Origin: Jiangella aurantiaca
Lineage (GTDB): Bacteria > Actinomycetota > Actinomycetes > Jiangellales > Jiangellaceae
NCBI RefSeq assembly: GCF_004349105.1
Contig: NZ_SMLB01000026.1
Coordinates: 20,846 to 84,845 of the forward strand
Length of the DNA stretch: 64,000 nucleotides
Direction: 5' to 3'
Shown here: positions 17,944 to 25,708 of the stretch, in pieces
Layout: every line of letters starts with the position of its first letter
Position numbering within the stretch: position 1 is the stretch's first letter
Made by a program: the position numbers and the translations under genes
The notes under the pieces: generated by a model
What the model was told of the DNA's origin: nothing
The model's database searches: none
Seen by the model: the letters and a program-made list of their open reading frames with translations, nothing else

Positions 17944-18780
17944 TCAGGCGGCGAGCAGCACCCCGAGCAGCCGTGCGGTCTCGGCCGCCAGCGCGTCGCG
18001 GCCGGCGGCGATGTAGCGGCGCGGGTCGACCAGCCCCGGGTCGCCGGCCAGCCGGTCGCGGACCGCGGCCGTGAACACCGCGTTGAGGTGGGTGGCGATG
18101 TTGACCTTCGTCATCCCGGCGGCGACCGCCTTGGTCAGCTCCGCGTCCGGCACGCCGGACGAGCCGTGCAACACCAGCGGGACCGGCACCGCGGCGCGCA
18201 GTTCGGCGATCAGCCCGTGGTCGACGACGGCGTCGCGGGTGCGCATGGCGTGCGACGTGCCGACGGCGACGGCGAGCGCGTCGACGCCGGTCGCGGCCAC
18301 GAACGCCGCCGCCTCGGCGGGATCGGTGCGGGCGCCGGGCGCGTGCACGCCGTCCTTGCCGCCTACCTCGCCCAGCTCGGCCTCGACGGCGACGCCACGG
18401 GCGTGACAGTGCTCGACGACCGCGCGGGTGGCCGCGACGTTCTCCTCGTACGGCAGCGCCGACGCGTCGAACATGACGCTGCCGATACCCAGCTCGACCG
18501 CCTCGTGCACGAGCGCTGGATCTTCGGCATGGTCCAGGTGCACGACGACGGGAACGGACGCCGCCCGGGCGACCGCCAGCGTCGCGGCGGCGATCGGCGC
18601 GAGGGCACCGTGGTAGCGCACGCAGTTCTGGCTGAGCTGGAGCACGACGGGCGTGCCGGCCCGCTCCGCGCCGGCGACCAGCCCCTCGGCGTGCTCGAGC
18701 AGGATCACGTTGAATGCTCCGACGCCGCCGGCACGGGCGGCGGCGGTGTCGAGCAGGGTGGTCATCGAGGTCAGCGTCAT
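17944..18780 (-). CDS. Class II aldolase, tagatose/fructose-bisphosphate type
   Basis: 278 residues, the KbaY/GatY/FbaA class II fold: GAFNVILLEHAEG near the N-terminus, zinc-ligand histidines in VVHLDHAED (about 80-90), LGEVGGKDG, and later VLHGSSGVPD and GMTKVNIATHLN. The class splits a ketose-1,6-bisphosphate into DHAP and glyceraldehyde-3-phosphate. Its ATG overlaps the kinase stop by 4 bases. With PfkB, ROK and SIS partners in one operon, tagatose-1,6-bisphosphate from GalNAc is the likelier substrate; fructose-1,6-bisphosphate cannot be excluded. Confidence 0.85.
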   Translation of the reverse strand: MTLTSMTTLLDTAAARAGGVGAFNVILLEHAEGLVAGAERAGTPVVLQLSQNCVRYHGALAPIAAATLAVARAASVPVVVHLDHAEDPALVHEAVELGIGSVMFDASALPYEENVAATRAVVEHCHARGVAVEAELGEVGGKDGVHAPGARTDPAEAAAFVAATGVDALAVAVGTSHAMRTRDAVVDHGLIAELRAAVPVPLVLHGSSGVPDAELTKAVAAGMTKVNIATHLNAVFTAAVRDRLAGDPGLVDPRRYIAAGRDALAAETARLLGVLLAA

Positions 18781-19694
18781 CCGACTCGCTCCGCGTGCAG
18801 GGTGGGCAGGAACCGTGCGTAGCCGGCGAGGTCGACCTCGCCGGCGGCCGCGGTGAGAACGGCGGCCGCCCCGAGCGCCGCGGCGTCGGCGAGGACGTCC
18901 GGCCAGGGCGCGCCGGTCATCAGACCGCGGACGAGCGCGGCGACGGTGGCGTCGCCGGCGCCGGTCGGGTTGCCGCTGAGCCCCGGGACGGCCGCCACCC
19001 GCCAGACCTCGTCGCCGGCGAGTCCCAGCAGGCCAGCGGCGCCCTGCGACACGACCACGCGGTCGGCGCCCAGAGTCAGCAGCCGGCGGGCGGCGTCCAG
19101 GGTCGCGCCGGGGACGGCGGCGGCGAGCTCCTCGGCGTTCGGCTTGAGCAGCGCCGGGCCGGCTCCGGCGGCGGCCAGCAGGGCCGGCCCGGAGGTGTCG
19201 GCGACAGCCGGGACGCCGGCGGCGCGGGCGGCCGCGAGCAGCCGCGGCAGCAGGTCGTCCGGCGCACCGGCGGGCAGGCTGCCGGAGACGACCAGCGCGG
19301 CGGCGCCGGCCAGCTCCTCCGTCACCGCCGCGACGACGGCGGACCACTCGGCCTGCGACAGGGGGCGGCCGGGCTCGTTGAGCGCGGTGGCCGCGCCGGA
19401 GTCGTCGACGACTGTGACGGTGCGGCGTGTCGCGGCGGCGACCGGCACCGTCCGCACGGGGAGTCCGGCGTCCGCCAGCGCGTCGGCCAACCATCGGCCG
19501 CCCGGCCCGCCCAGCGGCGCGACGACGACCGCCGGGACGCCGAGCGCGTGCAGCACGCGGGCCACGTTGACGCCCTTGCCGCCGGGGCGTTCCAGCACGT
19601 CGGCCGCCCGATGGCTGGCTCCGGGCGTCAGCTCGGGCACCCGGTAGGTGACGTCGATCGCCGGGTTGGGCGTGACGCAGACGACCCGGCTCAC
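18777..19694 (-). CDS. PfkB-family sugar-phosphate kinase (tagatose-6-P / 1-phosphofructokinase type)
   Basis: 305 residues starting from GTG in a 4-base overlap with the ROK stop. Marks of the LacC/FruK branch: VTPNPAIDVTYRV at the start, RPGGKGVNVARVL (about 37-49), LKPNAEEL, and the anion-hole and catalytic motif NPTGAGDATVA near residue 252. The branch phosphorylates tagatose-6-phosphate or fructose-1-phosphate. The aldolase immediately after it favours tagatose-6-phosphate. Confidence 0.85.
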   Translation of the reverse strand: MSRVVCVTPNPAIDVTYRVPELTPGASHRAADVLERPGGKGVNVARVLHALGVPAVVVAPLGGPGGRWLADALADAGLPVRTVPVAAATRRTVTVVDDSGAATALNEPGRPLSQAEWSAVVAAVTEELAGAAALVVSGSLPAGAPDDLLPRLLAAARAAGVPAVADTSGPALLAAAGAGPALLKPNAEELAAAVPGATLDAARRLLTLGADRVVVSQGAAGLLGLAGDEVWRVAAVPGLSGNPTGAGDATVAALVRGLMTGAPWPDVLADAAALGAAAVLTAAAGEVDLAGYARFLPTLHAERVG

Positions 19695-20596
19695 GCGACC
19701 AGCTCCCTTGCCAGCAGGCCGGCACCGACGCAGCCGGCGCGGTCGCCCAGCTCGGCGCCGACGAGGCGCGGCGGCCGCTGGAACGTCAGCCGCGCGGCCA
19801 GTCGTCCGGCCAGCGGCCGCAGCACCAGTTCGGGCGACTCGCCCATCCCGCCGCCGATGGCCACGACCGACGGCGCCACGACGCCGGTGAGCAGCGACAA
19901 CCCGTACGCCAGCGCATCCAGCGCGTCGTCCCAGACCGCGACCGCGGCCGGGTCGCCACGGCGGACCAGCTCGGCGACGTCGCGGCTACCGGCGACCGGC
20001 GTGCCGGTCGCGGCGGAGTACCGGCGGGCGACGGCGGCGGCCGAGGCGATCGCCTCCAGGCAGCCGTGGCCGCCGCAGGCACACGGAAGGTCGTGGCCGA
20101 CGTCGACGTGACCGACCTCGCCGGCATATCCGTCGCCGGAGAACACCCGGCCGTCGAGGATCAGCGCCGCCGCGATGCCGGTCCCGACCGGCAGGAACAC
20201 CGCGTTCCGCGCGCCCCGGCAGGCGCCGGCGCGATGCTCGGCCAGCCCACCCGCACGCACGTCGTGCCCCACCGCGACGGGACAGCCCAGCCGCGACGCG
20301 AGCAGGTCGCGCAGCGGCACGTCCCGCCAGCTCAGGTTCCCGGCGCGCACCGCGACCCCGGCGGCGTCGTCGACGATGCCCGGCACGACGACGCCGACGG
20401 CGGCCGGCCGCCCGCCGTCACTCAGCCGCCGGACGATCGCCTCGACGGCGTCGAGCACCGGCGCCCCGTCGGACCCGGCCGGCGGCGTAGTGGTCCGGTC
20501 GACCGGGCCGAGGCGGCCGTCGGCGCCGAGCACCCCCGCCTTGATCGACGTGCCGCCGACGTCGACGGCGACCACGCGCCCGGCCACGTCAGCCAC
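19691..20596 (-). CDS. ROK-family amino-sugar kinase
   Basis: 301 residues. DVGGTSIKAGV (about 11-21) is the phosphate-1 loop; GHDVRAGGLAE contains the catalytic Asp of the family's GHDV segment; CACGGHGCLEA is the zinc site of ROK kinases, and there is no N-terminal HTH, so this is a kinase rather than a repressor. The GTG start lies 8 bases inside the end of the SIS gene. In this operon the substrate is probably GlcNAc or GalNAc; glucose is the general alternative. Confidence 0.85.
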   Translation of the reverse strand: MADVAGRVVAVDVGGTSIKAGVLGADGRLGPVDRTTTPPAGSDGAPVLDAVEAIVRRLSDGGRPAAVGVVVPGIVDDAAGVAVRAGNLSWRDVPLRDLLASRLGCPVAVGHDVRAGGLAEHRAGACRGARNAVFLPVGTGIAAALILDGRVFSGDGYAGEVGHVDVGHDLPCACGGHGCLEAIASAAAVARRYSAATGTPVAGSRDVAELVRRGDPAAVAVWDDALDALAYGLSLLTGVVAPSVVAIGGGMGESPELVLRPLAGRLAARLTFQRPPRLVGAELGDRAGCVGAGLLARELVA

Positions 20597-21485
20597 CCGG
20601 CAGGACGACCGAGCGGGTGAGGTGCCGGGGCTGGTCGGCGTCCAGGCCGCGCGCCTCGGCCAGGCCGACCGCGAGCCGCTGCGCCATCACCAGCTGCGCC
20701 AGCGGGTCGAGCTCACTGGTCACGAACGTGGCGCCGGTGGCCTCGACGTCGTCGGCCAGCCCGGCCGGCGGTGGACCGAACGACCACACCAGCCGACCCG
20801 GCTCGGCGATCGAGATGGGGCCGTGCCGGTAGTCCATGGCGGGGTACGCCTCTGCCCAGAACTGCGCCGACTCGCGCAGCTTCAACGCTGCCTCGTGCGC
20901 CAGCCCGACCGTCCAGCCCCGCCCGACGAACGTCGCCTGCTCGATGTCGGTCAGCCCGTCCAGCGGCTCGGCCAGCGCCTTCTCAGCGTCGGCGACCACC
21001 GGCCCGAGGTCGTGCCCGAGGTGGGCGCGCAGCAGCGCCAGCACACTGGTCGCAGACCGGGTCTGCACGACCGCTCGCTCGTCGGCGAAGTCGAGGACGA
21101 CGGCCTCGCCGGCGGCGTCGACGGCCGGGGAGCCGGCGGAGGCCGTGAGCACGACGGTGCGCGGTGCGCGGGCGCCAGCGGACGCGACCGCCGCCAGCAG
21201 GCCGAGCACCTCGGTGGTCGTGCCGGACCGGGTGATCGCGACGACGGCGTCGTAGCCGCGGCCGATCGGCGTCTCGGACGCGGGGAACGCGTCGGTCTCA
21301 CCGAGGCCGGCCTGCTCGCGCAGCGCCGCGTACGCCATGGCCACGAACCACGACGTGCCGCAGCCGACGACGGCGATCCGCTCGCCCGGTGCCGGGAGCA
21401 CCCGGCGGGCGTCGTCGAGCAGGTCGGCGGCGCGGACCCAGCAGGCCGGCTGACTGGCGATCTCCGCCCTGACGTGTTCGGTCAT
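20589..21485 (-). CDS. SIS-domain amino-sugar-phosphate isomerase/deaminase (AgaS/GlmS-C type)
   Basis: 298 residues with two SIS repeats: VVGCGTSWFVAMAYAAL and SETPIGRGYDAVVAITRSGTTTE in the first, GRGWTVGLAHEAALKLRE and YRHGPIS in the second. The last two are signatures of the GlmS isomerase half and AgaS. There is no glutaminase domain, so it acts on a phosphorylated amino sugar, converting it to the keto-sugar phosphate with ammonia release; galactosamine-6-P to tagatose-6-P fits the operon. ATG at 21485 is chosen because GAGAGGGGA precedes it. First gene of the minus-strand catabolic operon. Confidence 0.85.
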   Translation of the reverse strand: MTEHVRAEIASQPACWVRAADLLDDARRVLPAPGERIAVVGCGTSWFVAMAYAALREQAGLGETDAFPASETPIGRGYDAVVAITRSGTTTEVLGLLAAVASAGARAPRTVVLTASAGSPAVDAAGEAVVLDFADERAVVQTRSATSVLALLRAHLGHDLGPVVADAEKALAEPLDGLTDIEQATFVGRGWTVGLAHEAALKLRESAQFWAEAYPAMDYRHGPISIAEPGRLVWSFGPPPAGLADDVEATGATFVTSELDPLAQLVMAQRLAVGLAEARGLDADQPRHLTRSVVLPGG

Positions 21486-21525
21486 GGATGTGTGTCCCCT
21501 CTCGTGCGGCCGACCCGGCGCCTGC

Positions 21526-21688
21526 ATCATATCGACCGAATCACTCGGCAATCGCTCAAACTCAATCGGCCTCGGTCACATCCGGTCAAAGTCGCGTTCG
21601 CGTCGCGGGCTGTTGACATGGTTTGTGACGGCCGCCACGATGGGTATCCGCATCGACAGATTGTGCGCGAAACATGCGTGAAACGCAT
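21526..21688. promoter_or_regulatory. Divergent control region of the amino-sugar locus
   Basis: This lies between the SIS operon (minus) and the ABC operon (plus). Seen in it: a minus-strand -10 TATGAT (21531-21526); a perfect plus-strand TTGACA (21613-21618) with a weak -10 near 21636; and an inverted repeat ATGCGT-GAA-ACGCAT (21674-21688), 40 bases before the binding-protein ATG. The minus strand also has ATTCGGTCGATA, similar to the TTCGATCAGA seen upstream of GH20. The DeoR-type regulator at 24856 is the natural candidate to bind here. Confidence 0.5.
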
Positions 21689-21727
21689 ACAAACAATCAT
21701 CGCGGTGAGCGGACCTGGAGGGCGGAC

Positions 21728-22978
21728 ATGAGACGACTGGTGTCCTTGACGGCGGCAGCGGTGGCGGCTGGACTCACGCTCACGGCGTGCGGGTTCGGCG
21801 GCGACGACGGCGGGAGCGGCGGATCGGCCGAGGACGGTGGCTCGACCACCCTCGATCTGCTGGTCCCGCAGTACAGCGATGGGACGACGGCGCTGTGGGA
21901 GGAGATCATCGCGTCGTTCGAGGACGCGAACCCCGACGTCACGGTGAATCTCGAGGTGCAGTCGTGGGACAACATCAACGACGTCATCCGCACCAAGGTG
22001 CAGGCCGGTGAGGCGCCGGACATCCTGAACATCGACGCGTTCAGCGGGTTCGCCAAGGACGACCTGCTCTACCCGGCCGAGGACGTCGTTTCCGAGGACA
22101 CGTTCGCCGATTTCCAGGAGTCGTTCATCGAGAACGCCTCGCTGGACGGCACCGTCTACGGCCTGCCGATGATCGCGTCGGCGCGGGCACTGTTCTACAA
22201 CGAGGACCTGCTCGCCCAGGCCGGTGTCCCCGAGCCGCCGGCCACCTGGGACGACCTACTGGCCGCGGCCACGGCGGTCACAGGCCTGGGCACCGGCGTC
22301 TACGGGTACGGGATGCCGCTGGGCAGCGAGGAGGCCCAGGCCGAGACGTCGATCTGGACGTTCGGTGGCGGCGGGTCCTGGACCGACGGCGACGCCATCA
22401 CCGTCGACACGCCAGAGAACCTGGCGGCGGTGGAGTTCATGAAGCAGCTGATCGACGCCGGCGCCACCCAGCCGGACCCGGGCGCCACCGACCGCACCCC
22501 GATGCTGGACGTGTTCATCCAGGGCCAGATCGCCATGGCCGTCGGTCTGCCGCCGACGATCGGGCAGATCGAGGAACGCAGCCCCGACCTCGACTACGGC
22601 ATCGCGCCGGTCCCGACGCAGGACGGGTCACCGGTGACGCTCGGCGTCGCCGACCACCTGATGGCGTTCCGCAACGACGACGACAAGCAGGACGCGATCC
22701 GGGCCTTCCTCGACCACTTCTTCTCCACCGACGTGTACCTGACCTTCGTCGACACTGAGGGGTTCCTGCCCACCACGAAGTCCGGCGCGGAGGGCACCGC
22801 CAACGCCGAGCGGTTCGCCGACTTCCTCGCGCTGCTCCCGGACGCGAAGTTCTACCCGAGCACCAACGAGGCGTGGGCGGCCACGCAAGGTGCGCTGCAG
22901 AGCCTGGTCGGGCAGATCCAGACCCAGGACGCCGCGAGCGTGTTGCAGCAGATCCAGGCCAGCGCCGACAACGCATGA
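21728..22978 (+). CDS. Sugar ABC transporter substrate-binding lipoprotein (family 1)
   Basis: 416 residues. A lipoprotein signal peptide ends in a lipobox LTAC (Cys about 21), so it is tethered outside the membrane. The remainder is a family-1 solute-binding fold: repeated-domain body, EEIIASFEDANPDVTVNLE, and a GLPMIASARALFYNEDLL segment typical of sugar binders. ATG at 21728 has CTGGAGGGC upstream; the earlier in-frame ATG lies inside the palindrome at 21674. The ligand is probably GlcNAc/GalNAc or a short amino-sugar glycan released by the exported glycosidases. Confidence 0.9.
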   Translation: MRRLVSLTAAAVAAGLTLTACGFGGDDGGSGGSAEDGGSTTLDLLVPQYSDGTTALWEEIIASFEDANPDVTVNLEVQSWDNINDVIRTKVQAGEAPDILNIDAFSGFAKDDLLYPAEDVVSEDTFADFQESFIENASLDGTVYGLPMIASARALFYNEDLLAQAGVPEPPATWDDLLAAATAVTGLGTGVYGYGMPLGSEEAQAETSIWTFGGGGSWTDGDAITVDTPENLAAVEFMKQLIDAGATQPDPGATDRTPMLDVFIQGQIAMAVGLPPTIGQIEERSPDLDYGIAPVPTQDGSPVTLGVADHLMAFRNDDDKQDAIRAFLDHFFSTDVYLTFVDTEGFLPTTKSGAEGTANAERFADFLALLPDAKFYPSTNEAWAATQGALQSLVGQIQTQDAASVLQQIQASADNA

Positions 22979-23934
22979 CCACCGACACCCCGACCCGCCC
23001 CGACGGCCGCGTGACGCGCCGGCCGCGGGGCGCGCCCTCTCGGCCGCGCCGCGGGTGGTCGCGGTGGGCCGCGACGGCCCGAGCCCTCCCCTGGCTCGGA
23101 CCGACGCTGGTCCTCATCGCCGGGGTGGTGTTCTTCCCCGCCGGCTACATGGCGTGGACGTCGGTGCGGGACCTGAGCCAGTTCGGTGTCGACAACGGCC
23201 CCGCCGGGTTCGACAACTACGCGCGGCTGCTGGAGTTCACCGCGCTGCCGCGAGTCCTGACCAACACCGTCGTGTGGGTGCTCGGCGTGGTCGTGGTGAC
23301 CGTGCTGATCTCACTCGGGCTGGCGCAGTTCCTGGACAAGGCGTTTCCGGGACGGCGGTTCGTGCGGTTGGCCATCATCGTGCCGTGGGCGGCCAGCGTC
23401 GTCATGACCACTACCGTCGTCTACTACGGGCTGGACCCGTTCTACGGCATCATCAACGCCTTCCTCGTCGACGTCGGGCTGCTGGACCAGCCGTACGGGT
23501 TCACCCGCAACGCCGTCCCGGCGTTCCTCACCGCCATGGGGATCGCGGTGTTCGTGTCGCTGCCGTTCACCACCTACACGCTGCTCGCAGGCCTGCAGAC
23601 CATCCCGGGCGACGTGCGCGAGGCCGCCGCCATGGACGGCGCCGGACCGTGGGCGACCTACCGGCGCATCATCCTGCCGCTCCTGCGCCCCGCACTGGCG
23701 GTGGCCACCATCATCAACATCATCAACGTGTTCAACTCCCTGCCGATCCTGCAGGTCATCACCGGCTCCATCCCTGGCTACAACGCCGACACCACCACCA
23801 CGCTGATCTTCAAGTTCATCCGCGCCGACCGGCAGATCGACACCGCGGCCGCGCTGAGCATCGTCAACTTCCTCATCGTGCTCGCGGTGATCCTCGTGTA
23901 CTTGAAGGTCGTCAAGCCGATGCGGGATGACTAG
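22975..23934 (+). CDS. Sugar ABC transporter permease (MalF type)
   Basis: 319 residues, six predicted membrane helices after a basic N-terminal tail (first helix about 44-65). The EAA loop is EAAAMDGAGPWATYRRIILPLLRPA, which contacts the ATPase. ATG overlaps the binding-protein stop (ATGA). The loop and gene order define a MalF-type subunit. No ATPase gene is present, as is common for actinobacterial sugar importers that share one MsiK-like ATPase encoded elsewhere. Confidence 0.9.
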   Translation: MTTDTPTRPDGRVTRRPRGAPSRPRRGWSRWAATARALPWLGPTLVLIAGVVFFPAGYMAWTSVRDLSQFGVDNGPAGFDNYARLLEFTALPRVLTNTVVWVLGVVVVTVLISLGLAQFLDKAFPGRRFVRLAIIVPWAASVVMTTTVVYYGLDPFYGIINAFLVDVGLLDQPYGFTRNAVPAFLTAMGIAVFVSLPFTTYTLLAGLQTIPGDVREAAAMDGAGPWATYRRIILPLLRPALAVATIINIINVFNSLPILQVITGSIPGYNADTTTTLIFKFIRADRQIDTAAALSIVNFLIVLAVILVYLKVVKPMRDD

Positions 23935-23940
23935 CCGCAT

Positions 23941-23990
23941 GCCGACCGTGAGATCCCAGGCGGGAGCGAGTCCCACAAGGGAGAGGAAAC
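23941..23990 (+). repeat. Two-hairpin GNRA repeat, copy 1 (upstream of permease 2)
   Basis: The element begins GCCGACCGTGAGATCCC and continues CGAGTCCCACAAGGGAGAGG. Hairpin 1 is GACC-GTGA-GATC (one mismatch in this copy); hairpin 2 is TCCC-ACAA-GGGA. The 3' end, GGGAGAGGA, works as the Shine-Dalgarno for the GTG at 23996. The other copies are at 31337-31385, 31884-31935 and 60845-60892. Confidence 0.7.
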
Positions 23991-23995
23991 CAGCC

Positions 23996-24841
23996 GTGGC
24001 TGCTGCCATCCGTACGCGGAGCACCCGGCGGCCGCTGATGGCCGTCGCCGGTGCCGTCATCGCGCTGGTCTTCGTCCTGCCGTACCTGATCATGCTGATC
24101 GGGTCGTTCAAATCACGCGCGGAGATCCTGCAGGTCCCGCCGACGTACCTGCCGCAGGAATGGCTGCCGTCGAACTACGTCGACATGTGGTCCACCCCCG
24201 AGACGCCACTGCCGTACAACCTTGTGTCGACGATCGTCATCTCGGTCTGCGCCACCCTGGTGGTCCTGGCCGCCGCCGCACCGGCCGCCTACTACACCGC
24301 CCGGCACCGCTTCCCCGGCCGGCTGGTGTTCCTGCTGCTCGTGCTGATCACCCAGATGCTCCAGCCGACTGTGCTGGCCACCGGCCTCTTTCGGCAGTTC
24401 GTCACCCTCGGCATCAACGACACCTGGCTGGCCATGATCCTGGTCAACGCCGCGTTCAACCTGTCCTTCGCCGTCTGGATCATGCACAGCTTCTTCGCCG
24501 CCATTCCCAAGGAACTCGACGAAGCCGCCGCCCTCGACGGCGCCTCCCGGCTGCAGACCCTGCGCAGGGTGACCCTTCCCCTGGTCTGGCCCGGCGTGGT
24601 CACCGCGATCACCTTCACGTTCGTCGCCTGCTGGAACGAGTTCGCCGCCAGCCTCGTCATCCTGACGACGGCGGAGAACCAGCCGCTGTCGGTGGCGTTG
24701 ACCAAGTTCGTCGGCCAGTACGAGTCGGCCTGGCAATACGTCTTCGCCGTCTCGATCGTCGGTATCGTGCCGGTGGTCGTGCTGTTCGCGCTGATCGAGA
24801 AGAGACTGGTAGCGGGGTTGACCGCAGGGGCGGTCAAATAA
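23996..24841 (+). CDS. Sugar ABC transporter permease (MalG type)
   Basis: 281 residues, six membrane helices, with the EAA loop DEAAALDGASRLQTLRRVTLP and MalG-type ending FVAGLTAGAVK-like (RLVAGLTAGAVK). GTG at 23996 is chosen because GGGAGAGGA sits 8 bases upstream and the protein then starts with a normal basic tail. The alternative ATG at 23927 overlaps the previous gene but would translate the inserted repeat into 23 extra residues. Pairs with the MalF-type permease. Confidence 0.88.
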   Translation: MAAAIRTRSTRRPLMAVAGAVIALVFVLPYLIMLIGSFKSRAEILQVPPTYLPQEWLPSNYVDMWSTPETPLPYNLVSTIVISVCATLVVLAAAAPAAYYTARHRFPGRLVFLLLVLITQMLQPTVLATGLFRQFVTLGINDTWLAMILVNAAFNLSFAVWIMHSFFAAIPKELDEAAALDGASRLQTLRRVTLPLVWPGVVTAITFTFVACWNEFAASLVILTTAENQPLSVALTKFVGQYESAWQYVFAVSIVGIVPVVVLFALIEKRLVAGLTAGAVK

Positions 24842-24855
24842 AGGGGGACACCACC

Positions 24856-25692
24856 ATGACCGACCAGCCGGCCGGGGACGCCGGCACCGACCTGGACGGC
24901 CAGGTGCCCGACCGCGCCCGGCGCTGGCGGCAGATGCTGGACCTGCTCGCCGAACGCGGCCGGCTCAGCGTCACCGAGACGGCGTCGGCGCTGTCGGTCT
25001 CCGAGGCGACCGTCCGCCGCGACTTCACCGAGCTGGCCCGGCAGCAGCTGGTCACGCGTACCCACGGCGGCGTCCTGGCGACGGCGGTCGCCTACGACCT
25101 GCCGGCCCGGTACCGCGCGTCGTCGGGCAGCGACCCGAAGGAGCGCATCGCCGCGCTGGCCGCCGACCTCGTCGAGCCCGGCATGGTGGTCGGGTTCAAC
25201 GGCGGTACGACGACGTCGGCGACGGCGCGCAGGCTGGCCGCGCGCATCGAGCACGGGCCGCACTCCGGCGAGCACGCGCTGACCGTCGTCACCAACGCGC
25301 TGAACATCGCGACGGAGATGGTGCTGCGGCCGCACATCCGTACCGTCTCGCTCGGCGGGGTGGCCCGGCCACAGTCCTACGAGATGACCGGGCCGCTGGC
25401 CACGCTGGTCCTCAACGAGCTGTGGCTCGACATGCTCTTCCTCGGCATCGACGGGCTGACGGCGGCCGGCGGGGCGGGCTGCCGGCACGTCGGCGAGGCC
25501 GGCATCAACGCGCTCATGGTGCAGCGGGCCAGCCGGGTGGTCGTCGTCGGCATCGGCGAGAAGATCGGCCACCGCGCGTTCGCCCGCATCTGCGACGTCG
25601 ACCAGGTCGACCTGCTGGTCACCGACCCGAGCGCGCCGGAGGACGAGCTGGCCGCCCTGCGCACGGCGGGCGTCGAGGTCCACCTCGTCTGA
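24856..25692 (+). CDS. DeoR/GlpR-family transcriptional regulator
   Basis: 278 residues. The DeoR HTH lies at about 20-75 (RWRQMLDLLAERGRLSVTE, then SVSEATVRRDFTELARQQL, and TRTHGGVL). The DeoR sensor domain follows, with GFNGGTTTSATARRLA for phosphosugar binding, LGGVARPQSYEMTG and VVVGIGEKIGHRAFARI. The start has AAAGGGGGAC upstream. It is the last gene of the transporter operon and so probably senses a sugar phosphate of the pathway, playing an AgaR-like role over both divergent operons. Confidence 0.88.
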   Translation: MTDQPAGDAGTDLDGQVPDRARRWRQMLDLLAERGRLSVTETASALSVSEATVRRDFTELARQQLVTRTHGGVLATAVAYDLPARYRASSGSDPKERIAALAADLVEPGMVVGFNGGTTTSATARRLAARIEHGPHSGEHALTVVTNALNIATEMVLRPHIRTVSLGGVARPQSYEMTGPLATLVLNELWLDMLFLGIDGLTAAGGAGCRHVGEAGINALMVQRASRVVVVGIGEKIGHRAFARICDVDQVDLLVTDPSAPEDELAALRTAGVEVHLV

Positions 25693-25708
25693 CGCCCCGC
25701 CCGGCGTC
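25691..25708. terminator. Short hairpin between convergent stop codons
   Basis: GACGCC-CCGCCC-GGCGTC forms a 6-bp GC stem that spans the end of the DeoR gene and the end of the LCP gene. It is the only candidate terminator in the 14-base gap. No U-tract. Confidence 0.35.

Noticed and set aside
15936..18074. Plus-strand 712-codon frame opposite GH20
   Set aside because: No ribosome site or motif; antisense shadow of a gene with clear GH20 catalytic residues.
21674..22978. Start of the binding protein at ATG 21674
   Set aside because: This ATG is part of an inverted repeat, lacks a Shine-Dalgarno and would put 18 residues before the lipoprotein signal; ATG 21728 fits both.
23927..24841. Start of the second permease at ATG 23927 overlapping the first
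   Set aside because: It would translate the dispersed repeat into the protein; the GTG at 23996 has a good ribosome site and a normal permease N-terminus.
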